A stretch of 64,000 nt of DNA from Labrenzia sp. PHM005 (lineage in GTDB: Bacteria; Pseudomonadota; Alphaproteobacteria; Rhizobiales; Stappiaceae), in assembly GCF_006517275.1 (NCBI RefSeq), contig NZ_CP041191.1:124001-188000 (forward strand), written 5' to 3'. Shown piece by piece: positions 43,559 to 53,190 of this stretch. The position numbers and the translations under genes were made by a program. The notes below the pieces were generated by a model, which searched no databases, was not told where the DNA came from, and saw only the letters and a program-made list of their open reading frames with translations. Position 1 is the stretch's first letter. Each line of letters starts with the position of its first letter.

Positions 43559-45976
43559 ATGAAATTCACTCTGTCCTGGCTCAAGGACCATCTGGAGACC
43601 GACGCCAGCCTTGAGGAGATTTTGGATCGCCTGAACATGATCGGCCTTGAGGTGGAAGAGGTCACCAATAGGGCAGATCGGCTGAAGCCATTCAAAATCG
43701 CAAAAGTTCTGGAAGCCGAACAGCACCCGAATGCCGACCGCTTGCGTGTTTTGAAAGTAGACACCGGCGAAGGTGACCCGGTTCAAGTCGTCTGCGGCGC
43801 ACCAAACGCGCGGGCGGGCCTGGTCGGCGTACTCGGCAAGCCGGGTGATTATGTTCCTGGCCTTGATGTCACGCTTTCCGTTGGCAAGATCCGCGATGTC
43901 GAAAGCTTCGGCATGATGTGCTCTGAACGTGAACTTGAGATGTCCGACGAGCACGATGGCATCATTGACCTGCCGTCAGACGCTCCAGTGGGAGTCAACT
44001 ATGCGGAATGGGCCGGACTGGATGAACCGGTCATTGAAATCGGCCTTACGCCGAACCGTCCAGATTGCACTGGTGTTTATGGTATTGCCCGTGACTTGGC
44101 GGCTGCAGGTCTTGGAAAGCTAAAAGAACGTTCGCACGAACAGATCCGCGGCTCCTATCCCTGCCCGATCGATGTAGCGCTCGATTTTGGCGACAAAAAA
44201 CCAATGTGTAAGGCCTTCGGTCTTCGAATGGTCAAAGGTATCAAGAACGGCCCGTCGCCTCAGTGGCTGCAGGATCGCCTGACCGCTATCGGCTTGCGTC
44301 CGATCAACGCGCTGGTCGACATTACCAACTACATCACTTTTGACCAAGGCCGCCCGCTGCACGTCTTCGACGCGGATAAGGTCCATGGCAATCTCGTCGT
44401 GCGCCGCGGCAAGCAAGGCGAGAAGATCGACGGACTGAACGACAAGTCCTATGACGTTGACGATACGATTTGTGTCATCTCCGACGACAATGGCGTTGAG
44501 AGCCTTGGCGGCATCCTGGGCGGCGTACCGTCGGGCTGTACCGAAGACACCGTCAATGTACTGATCGAATCCGCGCTTTGGGACGAAGACGATATAGCCG
44601 CCACTGGCCGCAAGCTCGGCATCAACACTGATGCCCGATACCGGTTCGAGCGTGGCGTCGACCCGGACTACATGATGCCTGGCCTCGAATATGCGACTCG
44701 TATGGTTCTGGATCTGTGTGGCGGTGAGCCGTCTGAAGCCATCCGGGCCGGCGATATTCCGGACAGCACCAACATCATTGATTTCCCGTATTCTGAAATC
44801 AAACGCCTGTCTGGGATCGAAACCACTCCAGCCGAAGCCAATGTCACCCTGAAAGCGCTCGGGTTCTGGATTTCTGGAACCGGTGACACGGTTAAAGTTG
44901 CCGCCCCAAGCTGGCGCCCGGACATTGAAGGCAAAGCCGATCTGGTTGAAGAGGTCACACGGATCGTGGGGCTGGACCGGGTACCGTCTACACCGCTGCC
45001 GCGCATAGGAACGGTGGCACAAACGGTGCTTACGTCCGGCCAGATCCGCCGCAGCAAAGCCCGCCGGGCACTTGCAGCCCGGGGCTTCAACGAATCTGTC
45101 ACATGGTCCTTCATTGCAAAGGAGCATGCAGAATTGTTCGGCGGCGGCGGCGCGACGCTGTCGCTTGCCAATCCGATTTCACCGGACATGTCGGACATGC
45201 GGCCAAGCCTTCTGCCGGGTCTGTTCATGGCAGCTCAACGCAATGCGGATCGCGGCTATGGTGACGTGACCTTGTTTGAGATCGGCCAGGTGTTTGAATC
45301 GGATACGCCTGACGGTCAAAAAACGGTTGCTGCCGGCGTTCGCCGAGGAACAGCGAAGATGGCCGGCAGTGGCCGCCACTGGTCTGGTGCTTCTGAGGCT
45401 GTCGATGTTTTTGATGCTAAAGCGGATGCGGAATCCGCGCTTGCAGCAATCGGTGCTCCGGTCGACAAACTGCAGGTGGTGGCCGATGCGCCGAACACAT
45501 TCCACCCCGGCCGCTCCGGCTGCCTGAAGCTGGGCCCGAAGAATACGCTCGCAGTCTTTGGCGAGGTTCATCCGCGTATCTTGCAGAAGATGGATATCGA
45601 AGGCCCGCTGGTCGCCTTTGAAATCAATCTGGATGCCCTGCCACAGCCAAAAGCAAAAGCCGGCCGGTCGAAAGGTTCGCTGAATGCCTCCGACTTGATG
45701 CCGGTTCGCCGTGACTTTGCGTTCCTGGTTGCCAAGGACGTCACAGCCGAAAAACTTCTGCGTGCGGCCCGTGGTGCGGAGAAAAACCTGATCGCGGACG
45801 TTACTCTGTTCGATATCTATGAAGGCACCGGTGTCCCTGAAGGACAAAAATCCGTCGCGATCGATGTCGTTCTTCAACCGCGCAAGAAAACACTCACGGA
45901 CGAAGAAATCGATGCCGTGGCCAAGAAGATTATCGCGAACGTCGAGAAAGCGACCGGCGGTACGCTTCGCGGCTAA
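43559..45976 (+). CDS. pheT: Phenylalanine-tRNA ligase, beta subunit
   Basis: Beta subunit of 805 residues with all usual domains: the N-terminal tRNA-binding (EMAP-like) domain (about 40-150; [19 protein letters not shown]), B3/B4 editing domain ([36 protein letters not shown]), B5 domain, the class II core-like fold and the C-terminal anticodon-binding FDX-ACB domain ([16 protein letters not shown]). The editing domain looks intact. Confidence 0.98.
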   Translation: MKFTLSWLKDHLETDASLEEILDRLNMIGLEVEEVTNRADRLKPFKIAKVLEAEQHPNADRLRVLKVDTGEGDPVQVVCGAPNARAGLVGVLGKPGDYVPGLDVTLSVGKIRDVESFGMMCSERELEMSDEHDGIIDLPSDAPVGVNYAEWAGLDEPVIEIGLTPNRPDCTGVYGIARDLAAAGLGKLKERSHEQIRGSYPCPIDVALDFGDKKPMCKAFGLRMVKGIKNGPSPQWLQDRLTAIGLRPINALVDITNYITFDQGRPLHVFDADKVHGNLVVRRGKQGEKIDGLNDKSYDVDDTICVISDDNGVESLGGILGGVPSGCTEDTVNVLIESALWDEDDIAATGRKLGINTDARYRFERGVDPDYMMPGLEYATRMVLDLCGGEPSEAIRAGDIPDSTNIIDFPYSEIKRLSGIETTPAEANVTLKALGFWISGTGDTVKVAAPSWRPDIEGKADLVEEVTRIVGLDRVPSTPLPRIGTVAQTVLTSGQIRRSKARRALAARGFNESVTWSFIAKEHAELFGGGGATLSLANPISPDMSDMRPSLLPGLFMAAQRNADRGYGDVTLFEIGQVFESDTPDGQKTVAAGVRRGTAKMAGSGRHWSGASEAVDVFDAKADAESALAAIGAPVDKLQVVADAPNTFHPGRSGCLKLGPKNTLAVFGEVHPRILQKMDIEGPLVAFEINLDALPQPKAKAGRSKGSLNASDLMPVRRDFAFLVAKDVTAEKLLRAARGAEKNLIADVTLFDIYEGTGVPEGQKSVAIDVVLQPRKKTLTDEEIDAVAKKIIANVEKATGGTLRG

Positions 45977-45985
45977 TTGATCTCT

Positions 45986-46020
45986 TTGATCGCCGCGCGG
46001 AAATACTGCGCGGCGATCAA
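45986..46020. terminator. Perfect hairpin after pheT
   Basis: TTGATCGCCGCGC pairs with GCGCGGCGATCAA around a nine-base loop, 10 bases after the pheT stop. There is no T-run, but the length suggests a terminator for the phe transcript; the convergent small gene may share it. Confidence 0.7.
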
Positions 46021-46060
46021 TCAGGTTTAACGCCTAACAAATACAAACGAAGTGACGACC

Positions 46061-46402
46061 TTAGCGGGTAAACCGCTTTGGTGTGACGCTGACGCAGCGG
46101 CGCACCGCACACCGCCCAACATCTTTGGTGGGCACATAGTCCACCTTTGCGAATTCATTGTGTTGGCAGAAACCTCTGTGCTCAACATACCGGTCAAATG
46201 TGTGCTGGCCGGTACTCATAACGGCAGCGCCGCGTTGTGCAATGAATGACTGCACCTGACCGCAGCTCATAGTCGTTGTGTTTGCCCGCCGGGACTGGGC
46301 CTCAGCCGGCAGGCTTACAATCACCGTCATTCCAAACATTGCACTTGCGGCTATGACACGGGACCATCCCGTTTGTGCCGCATTAAATCCTTGCCGTGCC
46401 AT
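46061..46402 (-). CDS. Small secreted Cys-rich hypothetical protein
   Basis: A 113-residue protein. A signal peptide (VIAASAMFGMTVIVSLPAEA) leaves a mature part of about 78 residues with four Cys (MSCGQVQ, RGFCQHN, GRCAVRRCVS), probably forming two disulfides in the periplasm. The strong AGGAGG before the ATG supports a real gene. Similar short proteins are, as I recall, found in other Hyphomicrobiales without known function. Confidence 0.75.
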   Translation of the reverse strand: MARQGFNAAQTGWSRVIAASAMFGMTVIVSLPAEAQSRRANTTTMSCGQVQSFIAQRGAAVMSTGQHTFDRYVEHRGFCQHNEFAKVDYVPTKDVGRCAVRRCVSVTPKRFTR

Positions 46403-46598
46403 AGGCGCCTCCTGATAAACACCAAATGAAATTTGGTTCTGTAGATTGCCAGATCAAGTTGAAAACCAGTTTTGATTATAGCCGCAGGCTGTCCTTCACA
46501 AATACGATTTCAGTCTGATGTTATATTATCCCGGCTTCAAGACACCCCATCAAGAATCGTTTACCGGTCTATGAGCGTTCGAATTTTCTGGATTTCAA

Positions 46599-47255
46599 AT
46601 GTTGCCTTCAGCCGTTTCCAATTTCGATTACAACATTCTTGCAGATACAGCCTCGACCGAAGAAACAACACGCCTGAAGCACCTGGCGGCTCTTCTTCAG
46701 GAAATTCCGCATATCATGGACATCCTCAAGTGCATCAAGGATCTTGATCTAAGGGATGGCTGGCTGGTGTCTGGCGGCATCTATCAGACTGTCTGGAACG
46801 TAATAACCGATCGGCCACTTACGCATGGCATCAAGGATTATGACGTCATTTATTATGACGGCCGCGACTTGTCCTATGAAGCAGAAGATGCGGTCATTCA
46901 GCAGATTCAATCTGCATTGCCAAAGCTCGGCGAGCTTGTGGAAGTGCGCAACCAAGCCCGGGTCCATCTTTGGTACGAACAACGATTTGGCCGACCATAC
47001 CGCGCGCTGGACTGCGCAATGGATTCCTTGACCACTTACGCATCACGAACCCACGCGGTCGCCGCACGGCTCGGCGATGATGGCCAAATGATCATCCACG
47101 CGCCCTTCGGACTTGCAAACATCTTTGCGATGCGCCTGGTGCCAAATTACTTCCAGCCCAACCCTGAAACCCACTCGGAAAAGGCCGCCCGGATGAAAGC
47201 TCTCTGGCCGGAGTTAGAGGTTATCCCCTGGGACGACACACAAATGTTGGCCTAA
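46599..47255 (+). CDS. Nucleotidyltransferase family protein (PF06042-like)
   Basis: A 218-residue putative nucleotidyltransferase. VSGGIYQTVWNVITDRPLTHGIKDYDVIYYDGRDL carries the family G-G-x-Y-Q-T-V-W and the D-Y-D metal-binding motif, followed by VEVRNQARVHLWYEQRFG and APFGLANIFAMRLVPN. The substrate is unknown. It is not adjacent to a toxin/antitoxin or defence partner. Its end is 11 bases from the convergent pabB-pabC gene. Confidence 0.85.
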   Translation: MLPSAVSNFDYNILADTASTEETTRLKHLAALLQEIPHIMDILKCIKDLDLRDGWLVSGGIYQTVWNVITDRPLTHGIKDYDVIYYDGRDLSYEAEDAVIQQIQSALPKLGELVEVRNQARVHLWYEQRFGRPYRALDCAMDSLTTYASRTHAVAARLGDDGQMIIHAPFGLANIFAMRLVPNYFQPNPETHSEKAARMKALWPELEVIPWDDTQMLA

Positions 47256-47266
47256 ACCTATAAGCT

Positions 47267-49126
47267 TTAGCCAGACAGCCGGTTTTCTTCCAAAGCGCCA
47301 GCGTTTTGCAACGTGCTCGCCGGTTCGGTCTTTTCGGTGGCGATCATACGCCCTCGAACCAAACCACGCACCGAATTCCCGACAAAAACCGCCTCTGCTC
47401 TTTCAAGGTCTGCTCGGGATAAATCGGCTTCAACAGCAAGCCCGCGTTCGAGTAACCCCTCGCGGAATGTCCCTGGCAGAACGCCATGCTCAAGTGCGGG
47501 TGTCAGCAAGCGGCCACCGATTTTCAGGAACAGCGTCGTAAAGGAGCCTTCGGTCAAATGGCCCCTTTCATTTGCAAACAAGACTTCCTGGCAGCCAGTT
47601 TCTGCCTGATACCGCGCGCGGGTTTCATCATAAAAAGCCCGGTTGGTGGTCTTGTGGAAGAGGAATCTGTCATCAGATCGGGTGGTTTCGGTGGCGAGCA
47701 CCAAATTGAATAAGGTACCCCGGTCGACCGGCGGCAACTCCGTCGCTGAAATGGAAATATCGCCACTTCGGCCAAGCAGGAGCCGGACACGCTGCGAACC
47801 TTTGTAGTTTGCCGCTTCACGTGCGAGCCGGTCGTTCAAGGCCGGCCGGTCAAACTCAAATCCAAAATAGGCCGCAGACTTTTGCAGCCGCTGCATGTGG
47901 CGATCCAACAGCATGTAGCCAGTATCCGGGGCATATGCCATTGTCTCGATCAAATCGAATTCCGGCACATCTTCCGTCATGAATTTCAGCTTGAGCGCAC
48001 ATTCGTCGTATTCCTGATCCGCCTTGGAATCAAAGATGACACCCGAACCAGTGCCAGCTTCCCCGGTTCCATCGTTTCGCAACACAAGCGTCCGGATCGC
48101 CACATTGAAGCGGAAATCCCCGCCTGGTGCCAAATAGCCAATGGATCCAGTGTAGACCCCGCGCGGCCCAGTCTCCAGATTATGTGCAATTTGCATGGCG
48201 CTCAGTTTGGGCGCTCCGGTAATCGACCCACAGGGAAACAAATGCCGGATGATCTCTGAAAACCCAGTCGTTTTCGGAACCGCGGCCTCCACGGTAGACG
48301 TCATTTGTTGAACACTCTGGTAGCGCTCAACTTCACACAGTTTTTTGACTTTTACCGATCCCGTTTCGGCAATCCGCGAAAGGTCATTGCGCATCAGATC
48401 GACGATCATGATGTTTTCAGACCTCTGCTTCGCATCCTTCGCCAGATCCCGCGCAATGCGCGCATCTTCAGATGCAAACCGGCCGCGCGGTTCTGTTCCC
48501 TTCATCGGACGGGTTCGCAAGGTCTCACCGTGACGCTCCAAAAACAACTCCGGTGAAAGAGACAAAACGGTCCGGTCCTCAAGTTTTAGGAAACTTGCAA
48601 ATTCGACCGGTTGCCGCCGCAGCAAATCCTGGAACAAGCGTTCTGGTGCCCCTTGTTGCTGAAAGCGGGCTCGCAGCGTCAGATTAACCTGATAGATATC
48701 GCCTTTTGCCAAATGATCCTGAACTTGTGAAAAAGCCGTCCCATAGGCTTCCGGCCCCATGTCGAAGGCCGGTTTGGAAAATGAAGGCGAGGTGTCTTCG
48801 CCACCGGCCTCCAGAATACCAACAGCTTCAGAAAGTGAGAGCTCTTGCGCCCTCTCATAAAGACCAAACCACATGAGTGGTTCGCCGGTCTCCTCAAATC
48901 GGCTGCGGAGCTTTTCCTCAAAAGCAAAGCCGAGTTCATAGGCAAGGAAACCAGCAGCATAAAGGCCTGTTTTTTGTGCTGCCTCCAGACGAAGAAGCGC
49001 TGCTTCCACGTCTTTGAGCCGGGTGCAGGTCACGATCTCCTTTGGCGCATCAAACAACAGAGCCGTCCGGCGTTTCAAAACGTCCAGAAGCAGAACAGAC
49101 CCAGTTTTTAACGTACGTTGAGACAT
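47267..49126 (-). CDS. pabB: Aminodeoxychorismate synthase component I fused to aminodeoxychorismate lyase
   Basis: A 619-residue fusion for two consecutive steps of p-aminobenzoate (folate) synthesis. Residues 1-385 are PabB: PMKGTEPRG with Lys209, which marks PabB rather than anthranilate synthase (Ala there), RNDLSRI, CGSITGAPKLSAMQIA and RGVYTGSIGY. From about 388 is the class IV PLP-dependent lyase PabC: LLDRHMQRLQ, probable PLP Lys492 (HKTTNRAFYDETR), LTEGSFTTLF and GVLPGTFREGLLERG. The glutamine amidotransferase PabA is not nearby. PabB proteins of this type can use ammonia directly or a separate TrpG/PabA. Confidence 0.92.
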   Translation of the reverse strand: MSQRTLKTGSVLLLDVLKRRTALLFDAPKEIVTCTRLKDVEAALLRLEAAQKTGLYAAGFLAYELGFAFEEKLRSRFEETGEPLMWFGLYERAQELSLSEAVGILEAGGEDTSPSFSKPAFDMGPEAYGTAFSQVQDHLAKGDIYQVNLTLRARFQQQGAPERLFQDLLRRQPVEFASFLKLEDRTVLSLSPELFLERHGETLRTRPMKGTEPRGRFASEDARIARDLAKDAKQRSENIMIVDLMRNDLSRIAETGSVKVKKLCEVERYQSVQQMTSTVEAAVPKTTGFSEIIRHLFPCGSITGAPKLSAMQIAHNLETGPRGVYTGSIGYLAPGGDFRFNVAIRTLVLRNDGTGEAGTGSGVIFDSKADQEYDECALKLKFMTEDVPEFDLIETMAYAPDTGYMLLDRHMQRLQKSAAYFGFEFDRPALNDRLAREAANYKGSQRVRLLLGRSGDISISATELPPVDRGTLFNLVLATETTRSDDRFLFHKTTNRAFYDETRARYQAETGCQEVLFANERGHLTEGSFTTLFLKIGGRLLTPALEHGVLPGTFREGLLERGLAVEADLSRADLERAEAVFVGNSVRGLVRGRMIATEKTEPASTLQNAGALEENRLSG

Positions 49127-49263
49127 CCGTTGACGCTGATTTCCTAAGAGGACCGATCCATTCCCATTCCTTACAGGTTTTATGGGATGTCAGCCGTCTG
49201 TAAAAGGCGGCAGATTGCATCCATGCGTCACGCGGTCAAGTATTTCATCGTTCTGAAAACAAA

Positions 49264-49293
49264 AATGACCAGCAGGCGTCCCTGCTGGTCATT
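49264..49293 (-). terminator. Rho-independent terminator of the second chemoreceptor gene
   Basis: AATGACCAGCAGG and CCTGCTGGTCATT pair perfectly with a four-base loop, 23 bases after the stop. On the minus strand it runs into TTTTTGTTTT. Confidence 0.9.
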
Positions 49294-49316
49294 ATTTCGA
49301 GGGGCCAACGGAGACC

Positions 49317-50807
49317 TTATGCCGCCGCAACATCCTTCAAGAAATTGTCGATCGAACGCCGCATATCCGCAGCTTCGTCATTCAACATTTGCGTTGCGTC
49401 AACCATCGACAGAGCAGAGGTTCCTGTCCGCTCGGCCGATTCGCGTACATCCCCAATGTTTGCAGCAACCCGTCCGGTGCCATCTGCAGCCTCGGCCACA
49501 TTGCGGGAAATCTCCTGGGTCGCACCGCCTTGTTCTTCAACAGCGGCAGCAATCGCCGAGGTATAGCTGTTGACTTCATCCATGGTGGAGGCGATCGCCC
49601 CGATGGACTCAACCGCATCCTTGGTCTCTGCCTGAATGGCTGAGATCTGCGCGCCAATTTCTTCGGTCGCCTTGGAGGTTTGGGTCGCCAGTTCTTTCAC
49701 TTCGGCTGCAACAACGGCAAAGCCCTTGCCAGCCTCGCCAGCACGGGCCGCTTCGATTGTCGCGTTTAAGGCAAGAAGATTCGTTTGCTCGGCAATCGCT
49801 TGAATGAGTGTCACCACTTCGCCAATACGGTTCGCAGCTTCCGCAAGCCCCGCGACTTTCTGGTTGCTGGTCTGCGCATTCTCGGTCGCCCTCATGACAA
49901 TGCCGGTCGTCTGTTCCACTTGCCGGGAAATCTCCGAAATCGAGCTGCTGAGTTCTTCTGCCGCAGACGCAACAGTCTGAACGTTGGACGAGGCGTTTTC
50001 CGACGCATCGGAAACAGATGCGGCCCTGCTGGAGGTGTCATCCGCAATCTGGCCAAGGTCCTGGGCAGAACCGCGCATTTCGTCCACTTTTGCAGTCACA
50101 CCGTCGAGTTTCGCCGTAATTTCCGACTGGAAACGCGCGATCCGATCTGCGACCGCATTTTGTTTCTCACGCTCTTCTTCTGCACGGTGCTCATCCTGAT
50201 TTTGGAGAACGCTCGCTTCGGTTTGAGCTGCTTCGGCCTGCTCTCGCGCCTCATCAGAGTCCGCAAAGGCTTTCGCCACACAATCCGTCGTCCACCAAAG
50301 GGCGGCCACTTCCGCAACAACGATCAAAGCATGAAACACCACCCGGCCGAAGTCAGCCCCAGCGGGAAATACCGCCCACGGCATGGCGAAGTTCAAAACC
50401 AGGTGGTGAACCGCAACAACTGCTGCATATCCAACCAGTGCCCGCCAGTCCACCCAACCGGCCAGGATCGCCAATACGGCAAAGAAATACATATGGCCAT
50501 CGAGCTGGAAGGAGGCTTGAACATCTGGCGTGTGAAGCGAGGCCACAAAAAGTGCGACCAATCCAGCCTGAGACATTGCTGTCGCGAGCCGGGTTTCAAT
50601 GCCAATTCCAAAGCGGACCCAGCTTGCAGTCGCTGCAACACCTAACAGCAGAGCACCGCCACAAATCGTGACAAACGACACGTTGCCAACCCACCAGGCC
50701 GTGCCGATGACCAGAAACACGTTAAACCATGTGAAGAAGATGACGATCCGGGAGAACTTCTCCCGCAGCATATCCAGGCCCGACAATTCGGTTACTGTTT
50801 CGCTCAT
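49317..50807 (-). CDS. Methyl-accepting chemotaxis protein with multi-helix His-rich membrane sensor
   Basis: A 496-residue chemoreceptor without a periplasmic domain. The first 175 residues form about six membrane helices; His92, His105 (LDGHMYFF), His134 and His135 (AVHHLVLNF) and His159 (VFHALIVV) lie in or near them. A short coiled-coil follows, then directly the signalling hairpin with the tip IAEQTNLLALNATIEAARAG; there is no HAMP domain. The end is FLKDVAAA. The membrane part should sense a lipophilic ligand, gas or redox state. Its start overlaps the small upstream gene by four bases (ATGA). Confidence 0.92.
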   Translation of the reverse strand: MSETVTELSGLDMLREKFSRIVIFFTWFNVFLVIGTAWWVGNVSFVTICGGALLLGVAATASWVRFGIGIETRLATAMSQAGLVALFVASLHTPDVQASFQLDGHMYFFAVLAILAGWVDWRALVGYAAVVAVHHLVLNFAMPWAVFPAGADFGRVVFHALIVVAEVAALWWTTDCVAKAFADSDEAREQAEAAQTEASVLQNQDEHRAEEEREKQNAVADRIARFQSEITAKLDGVTAKVDEMRGSAQDLGQIADDTSSRAASVSDASENASSNVQTVASAAEELSSSISEISRQVEQTTGIVMRATENAQTSNQKVAGLAEAANRIGEVVTLIQAIAEQTNLLALNATIEAARAGEAGKGFAVVAAEVKELATQTSKATEEIGAQISAIQAETKDAVESIGAIASTMDEVNSYTSAIAAAVEEQGGATQEISRNVAEAADGTGRVAANIGDVRESAERTGTSALSMVDATQMLNDEAADMRRSIDNFLKDVAAA

Positions 50808-51127
50808 TCCTGGCTCTCCATAGATAATCCGGTCAATCGCGCGCAGGCATATGCAACCGCAGACGACGCGACAAACCCTGCTCCCGCCCGATAGAGGCGG
50901 GTGACAAATCCACTATCCGATGCTTCGGTAAGCGCAATCCAAGACGAAGAAGGCGCGGACATCAGCCGACCTTCGGCCTTAGCAACCACCTCTAAGGCAG
51001 ATGTGCCCCAGGGTTTTGCAAAGACGACAACTGGTCCATTGCCAGACGGCATGAGACTCCCAAGAAGCATGATCAAACAACTTCCCAGGAAATAAATAGC
51101 CGCAAAGCGTTTCACGGATTTCGTCAA
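50804..51127 (-). CDS. Small membrane protein coupled to the chemoreceptor
   Basis: I do not recognise this protein of about 107 residues. It has an N-terminal hydrophobic helix (FAAIYFLGSCLIMLLGSLMP) and a weaker C-terminal one (GAGFVASSAVAYACARLTG), with a short extracytoplasmic part between (VVVFAKPWGTSALEVVAKAEGRLM). The start is uncertain: the TTG at 51127 is directly behind GGGGGAGG, while a TTG at 51148 or GTG at 51115 are alternatives. Its stop overlaps the receptor start, so translation is coupled, and the protein may modulate or assist the receptor. Confidence 0.65.
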   Translation of the reverse strand: MTKSVKRFAAIYFLGSCLIMLLGSLMPSGNGPVVVFAKPWGTSALEVVAKAEGRLMSAPSSSWIALTEASDSGFVTRLYRAGAGFVASSAVAYACARLTGLSMESQE

Positions 51128-51392
51128 TCGCCTCCCCCAGATGCGCAAAGCATTTGGTAAGCGATTATCCGTGCGGCAATTTAATAAACTCTAAAGCAAA
51201 ATGTCATTATGCAATTTTTGCGTGTAAGCACTTGCTGCGCATCCGCTTTTCTGTAGTTCAAACCCCTTCGAGCCATTTATGCCCAAACGCGTTTTTCCCT
51301 CGGAACAGCGGCACCAAAGCACACTGATTCGCGGCCAGGCTTCATTGATCAATGGAATCTAAAAAACCTGTGCCATTGGCCGGATATCAAAA

Positions 51393-52058
51393 CTAGATAT
51401 CCTGGCCAAGACCGGCTGGACACGTCACGCCAGTACCACCAATTCCGCAATACCCATCTGGGTTTTTCGCCAGATACTGTTGGTGATAATCCTCGGCGAA
51501 ATAGAATTCGTCGAGTTTGCGGATTTCTGTGGTGATGGTGTTGCTAATCCCACCGCTTCGCAGCGCCGATTGATAAGATTCTTTGGATGCCTCAGCAAAC
51601 TCTAGCAGAGTGTCCGTCGGAGCATAAATGGCGGACCGGTATTGAGTTCCCGTATCATTTCCCTGACGCATGCCTTGCGTCGGATCATGGTTTTCCCAGA
51701 ACACTTTTAATAGATCACCTATTCCGATCTGTTCGGGGTCATAAACAACAAGCACGGCTTCTGTATGCCCGGTCCGGCCCGTACAGGTTTCATGATAGGT
51801 TGGATTGGGCGTTAATCCGCCAGCATAACCAACCGCCGTCACATGAACGCCCGGCAAAGACCAGAACAGACGTTCCGCACCCCAAAAGCAGCCCATGCCC
51901 AAAAGCACTGTTTCCAGTCCGTCCGGATAGGGCCCGGTCATCGTTTTCCCATTTACAAAGTGGGGGGCCTCCGGATGGATCGCGTCTTGGCGCCCGGGAA
52001 GCGCCTCTGACGCGTTCGGTAAAGAGAACTTTTTACTCAACATGGTCATGAAAGACAT
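51393..52058 (-). CDS. msrA: Peptide-methionine (S)-S-oxide reductase
   Basis: Repairs oxidised methionine in proteins. The 221-residue product has the catalytic [13 protein letters not shown], the substrate-binding Tyr/Asp segments [25 protein letters not shown] and [13 protein letters not shown], and a C-terminal resolving-Cys region ([14 protein letters not shown]). The N-terminal [16 protein letters not shown] is common in alphaproteobacterial MsrA. I start at MSFMTML, which has CGGGA upstream; several in-frame Met lie near. It has no signal peptide, so it is cytoplasmic. Confidence 0.95.
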   Translation of the reverse strand: MSFMTMLSKKFSLPNASEALPGRQDAIHPEAPHFVNGKTMTGPYPDGLETVLLGMGCFWGAERLFWSLPGVHVTAVGYAGGLTPNPTYHETCTGRTGHTEAVLVVYDPEQIGIGDLLKVFWENHDPTQGMRQGNDTGTQYRSAIYAPTDTLLEFAEASKESYQSALRSGGISNTITTEIRKLDEFYFAEDYHQQYLAKNPDGYCGIGGTGVTCPAGLGQDI

Positions 52059-52200
52059 GATCGATTCCCGGATCATTGAAGAAAACTGGCGGACACCGCC
52101 ACCTTTGGCCCATCGATCGGCAAACCGGCGGGCTCTGCCACATTATGTGGAACTTTTATCCAGCTTGTCCATGACCTTGGCCAGAACAGGAACTGTCAGC

Positions 52201-52527
52201 TCAAGCGTAGCGAAAGCGCTGTTTCTGCCGCTGTGCACCCAACCACAGGAACATCAAGCCAAAACCGGCAAACACCACCCACGCAGGCCAAGTCAGCAAA
52301 GTTTGTATCATCGGGTCCCAGACTGTCGGATGTACGTACCGTTGAATGACCGCCTGAGACAGGTTCAAAGTTTCCGGAGACATTTCAAACCAAAGCTGGC
52401 CAAGCGGTTTGAGCGTAACACCCGATTCTGCAATTGACCGGCTGGCGTCCGAAATTCCCGATATGATTGCAAGCGCAAGTAAGACCGCGCCTAAAACTCG
52501 TAAAACAAACTTCAAAATACTTACCAT
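52201..52527 (-). CDS. Small membrane protein, unknown function
   Basis: A 108-residue protein with an N-terminal helix (LRVLGAVLLALAIISGI) and a C-terminal one (WPAWVVFAGFGLMFLWLG) bracketing a periplasmic loop of about 50 residues (AESGVTLKPLGQLWFEMSPETLNLSQ begins it). The pattern, with the basic Arg/Lys tail staying inside, is convincing for a real gene. It resembles conserved short proteins of other Hyphomicrobiales, but I know no function. Confidence 0.7.
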   Translation of the reverse strand: MVSILKFVLRVLGAVLLALAIISGISDASRSIAESGVTLKPLGQLWFEMSPETLNLSQAVIQRYVHPTVWDPMIQTLLTWPAWVVFAGFGLMFLWLGAQRQKQRFRYA

Positions 52528-53022
52528 TGCCGTACCGTAGGGCTTGTAATCCCAATAAATGTTGAACCAAGCGGAGAGTGTTTTTTACCGGCTTCAAAAA
52601 CATAACCAGCGGCAACTCCGCGCCACTCATAAATATTAACTTCAAAATCTTGATCAAGTATTCCTGTTTAACACTTTTGTGTTCACCGCGCCAACAAAAG
52701 GAGCTTGCAATTTCCCTACCCAAGACCTGTTCAGCCTGAGACGTTCAATTCTGTTTCTTTCGAACTGATGCACCAAGGCGGTAAGTGGCAAGCAGCACCC
52801 ATAGGTCACCAGAGGATCCCAACGCCTTGATCTCTTTGTTTAACTGGTTATCCCCCGACCGAAAAATGCACACTGCCCCCCGTTTTTCAGATGCAGCTTT
52901 AATCCCAAAAACGCACTATCCCCAGGCCTGAGGAAATAGATGAAAAAAAACTTCTTCGAGCGCTTGCCTTCAACCGCCGCATCAGTATATTGCGCCCACT
53001 CAAGCGGGACACTGCTTGCGAC
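52528..53022. other. 495-base non-coding stretch before tRNA-Ser
   Basis: Except for the tRNA promoter at its right end I see nothing in it: no ribosome site with a plausible frame, no repeat, no integrase remnant. Confidence 0.55.
52963..52991 (+). promoter_or_regulatory. Promoter of tRNA-Ser
   Basis: CTTGCC, 17 bases, then TATATT, 31 bases before the tRNA. The CTTG-type -35 is typical of alphaproteobacterial stable-RNA promoters. Confidence 0.65.
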
Positions 53023-53112
<90 letters not shown>

Positions 53113-53132
53113 TTTTCTTCTGAAGACATCAA

Positions 53133-53172
53133 AACAGCTCTTTGTATGCCCGCATGTCTGAGCGGAGCTGTT
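53133..53172. terminator. Possible hairpin terminator between tRNA-Ser and the flippase gene
   Basis: AACAGCTC and GAGCTGTT pair with a 24-base loop, followed by GTTT on plus and TTG on minus. It lies between two convergent transcripts; the long loop makes it weak. Confidence 0.35.
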
Positions 53173-53190
53173 GTTTCAGCTATTTCCGGT

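Noticed and set aside
44120..45127. 335-residue minus-strand frame antisense to pheT
   Set aside because: pheT is certain on the other strand; the frame has no recognisable feature.
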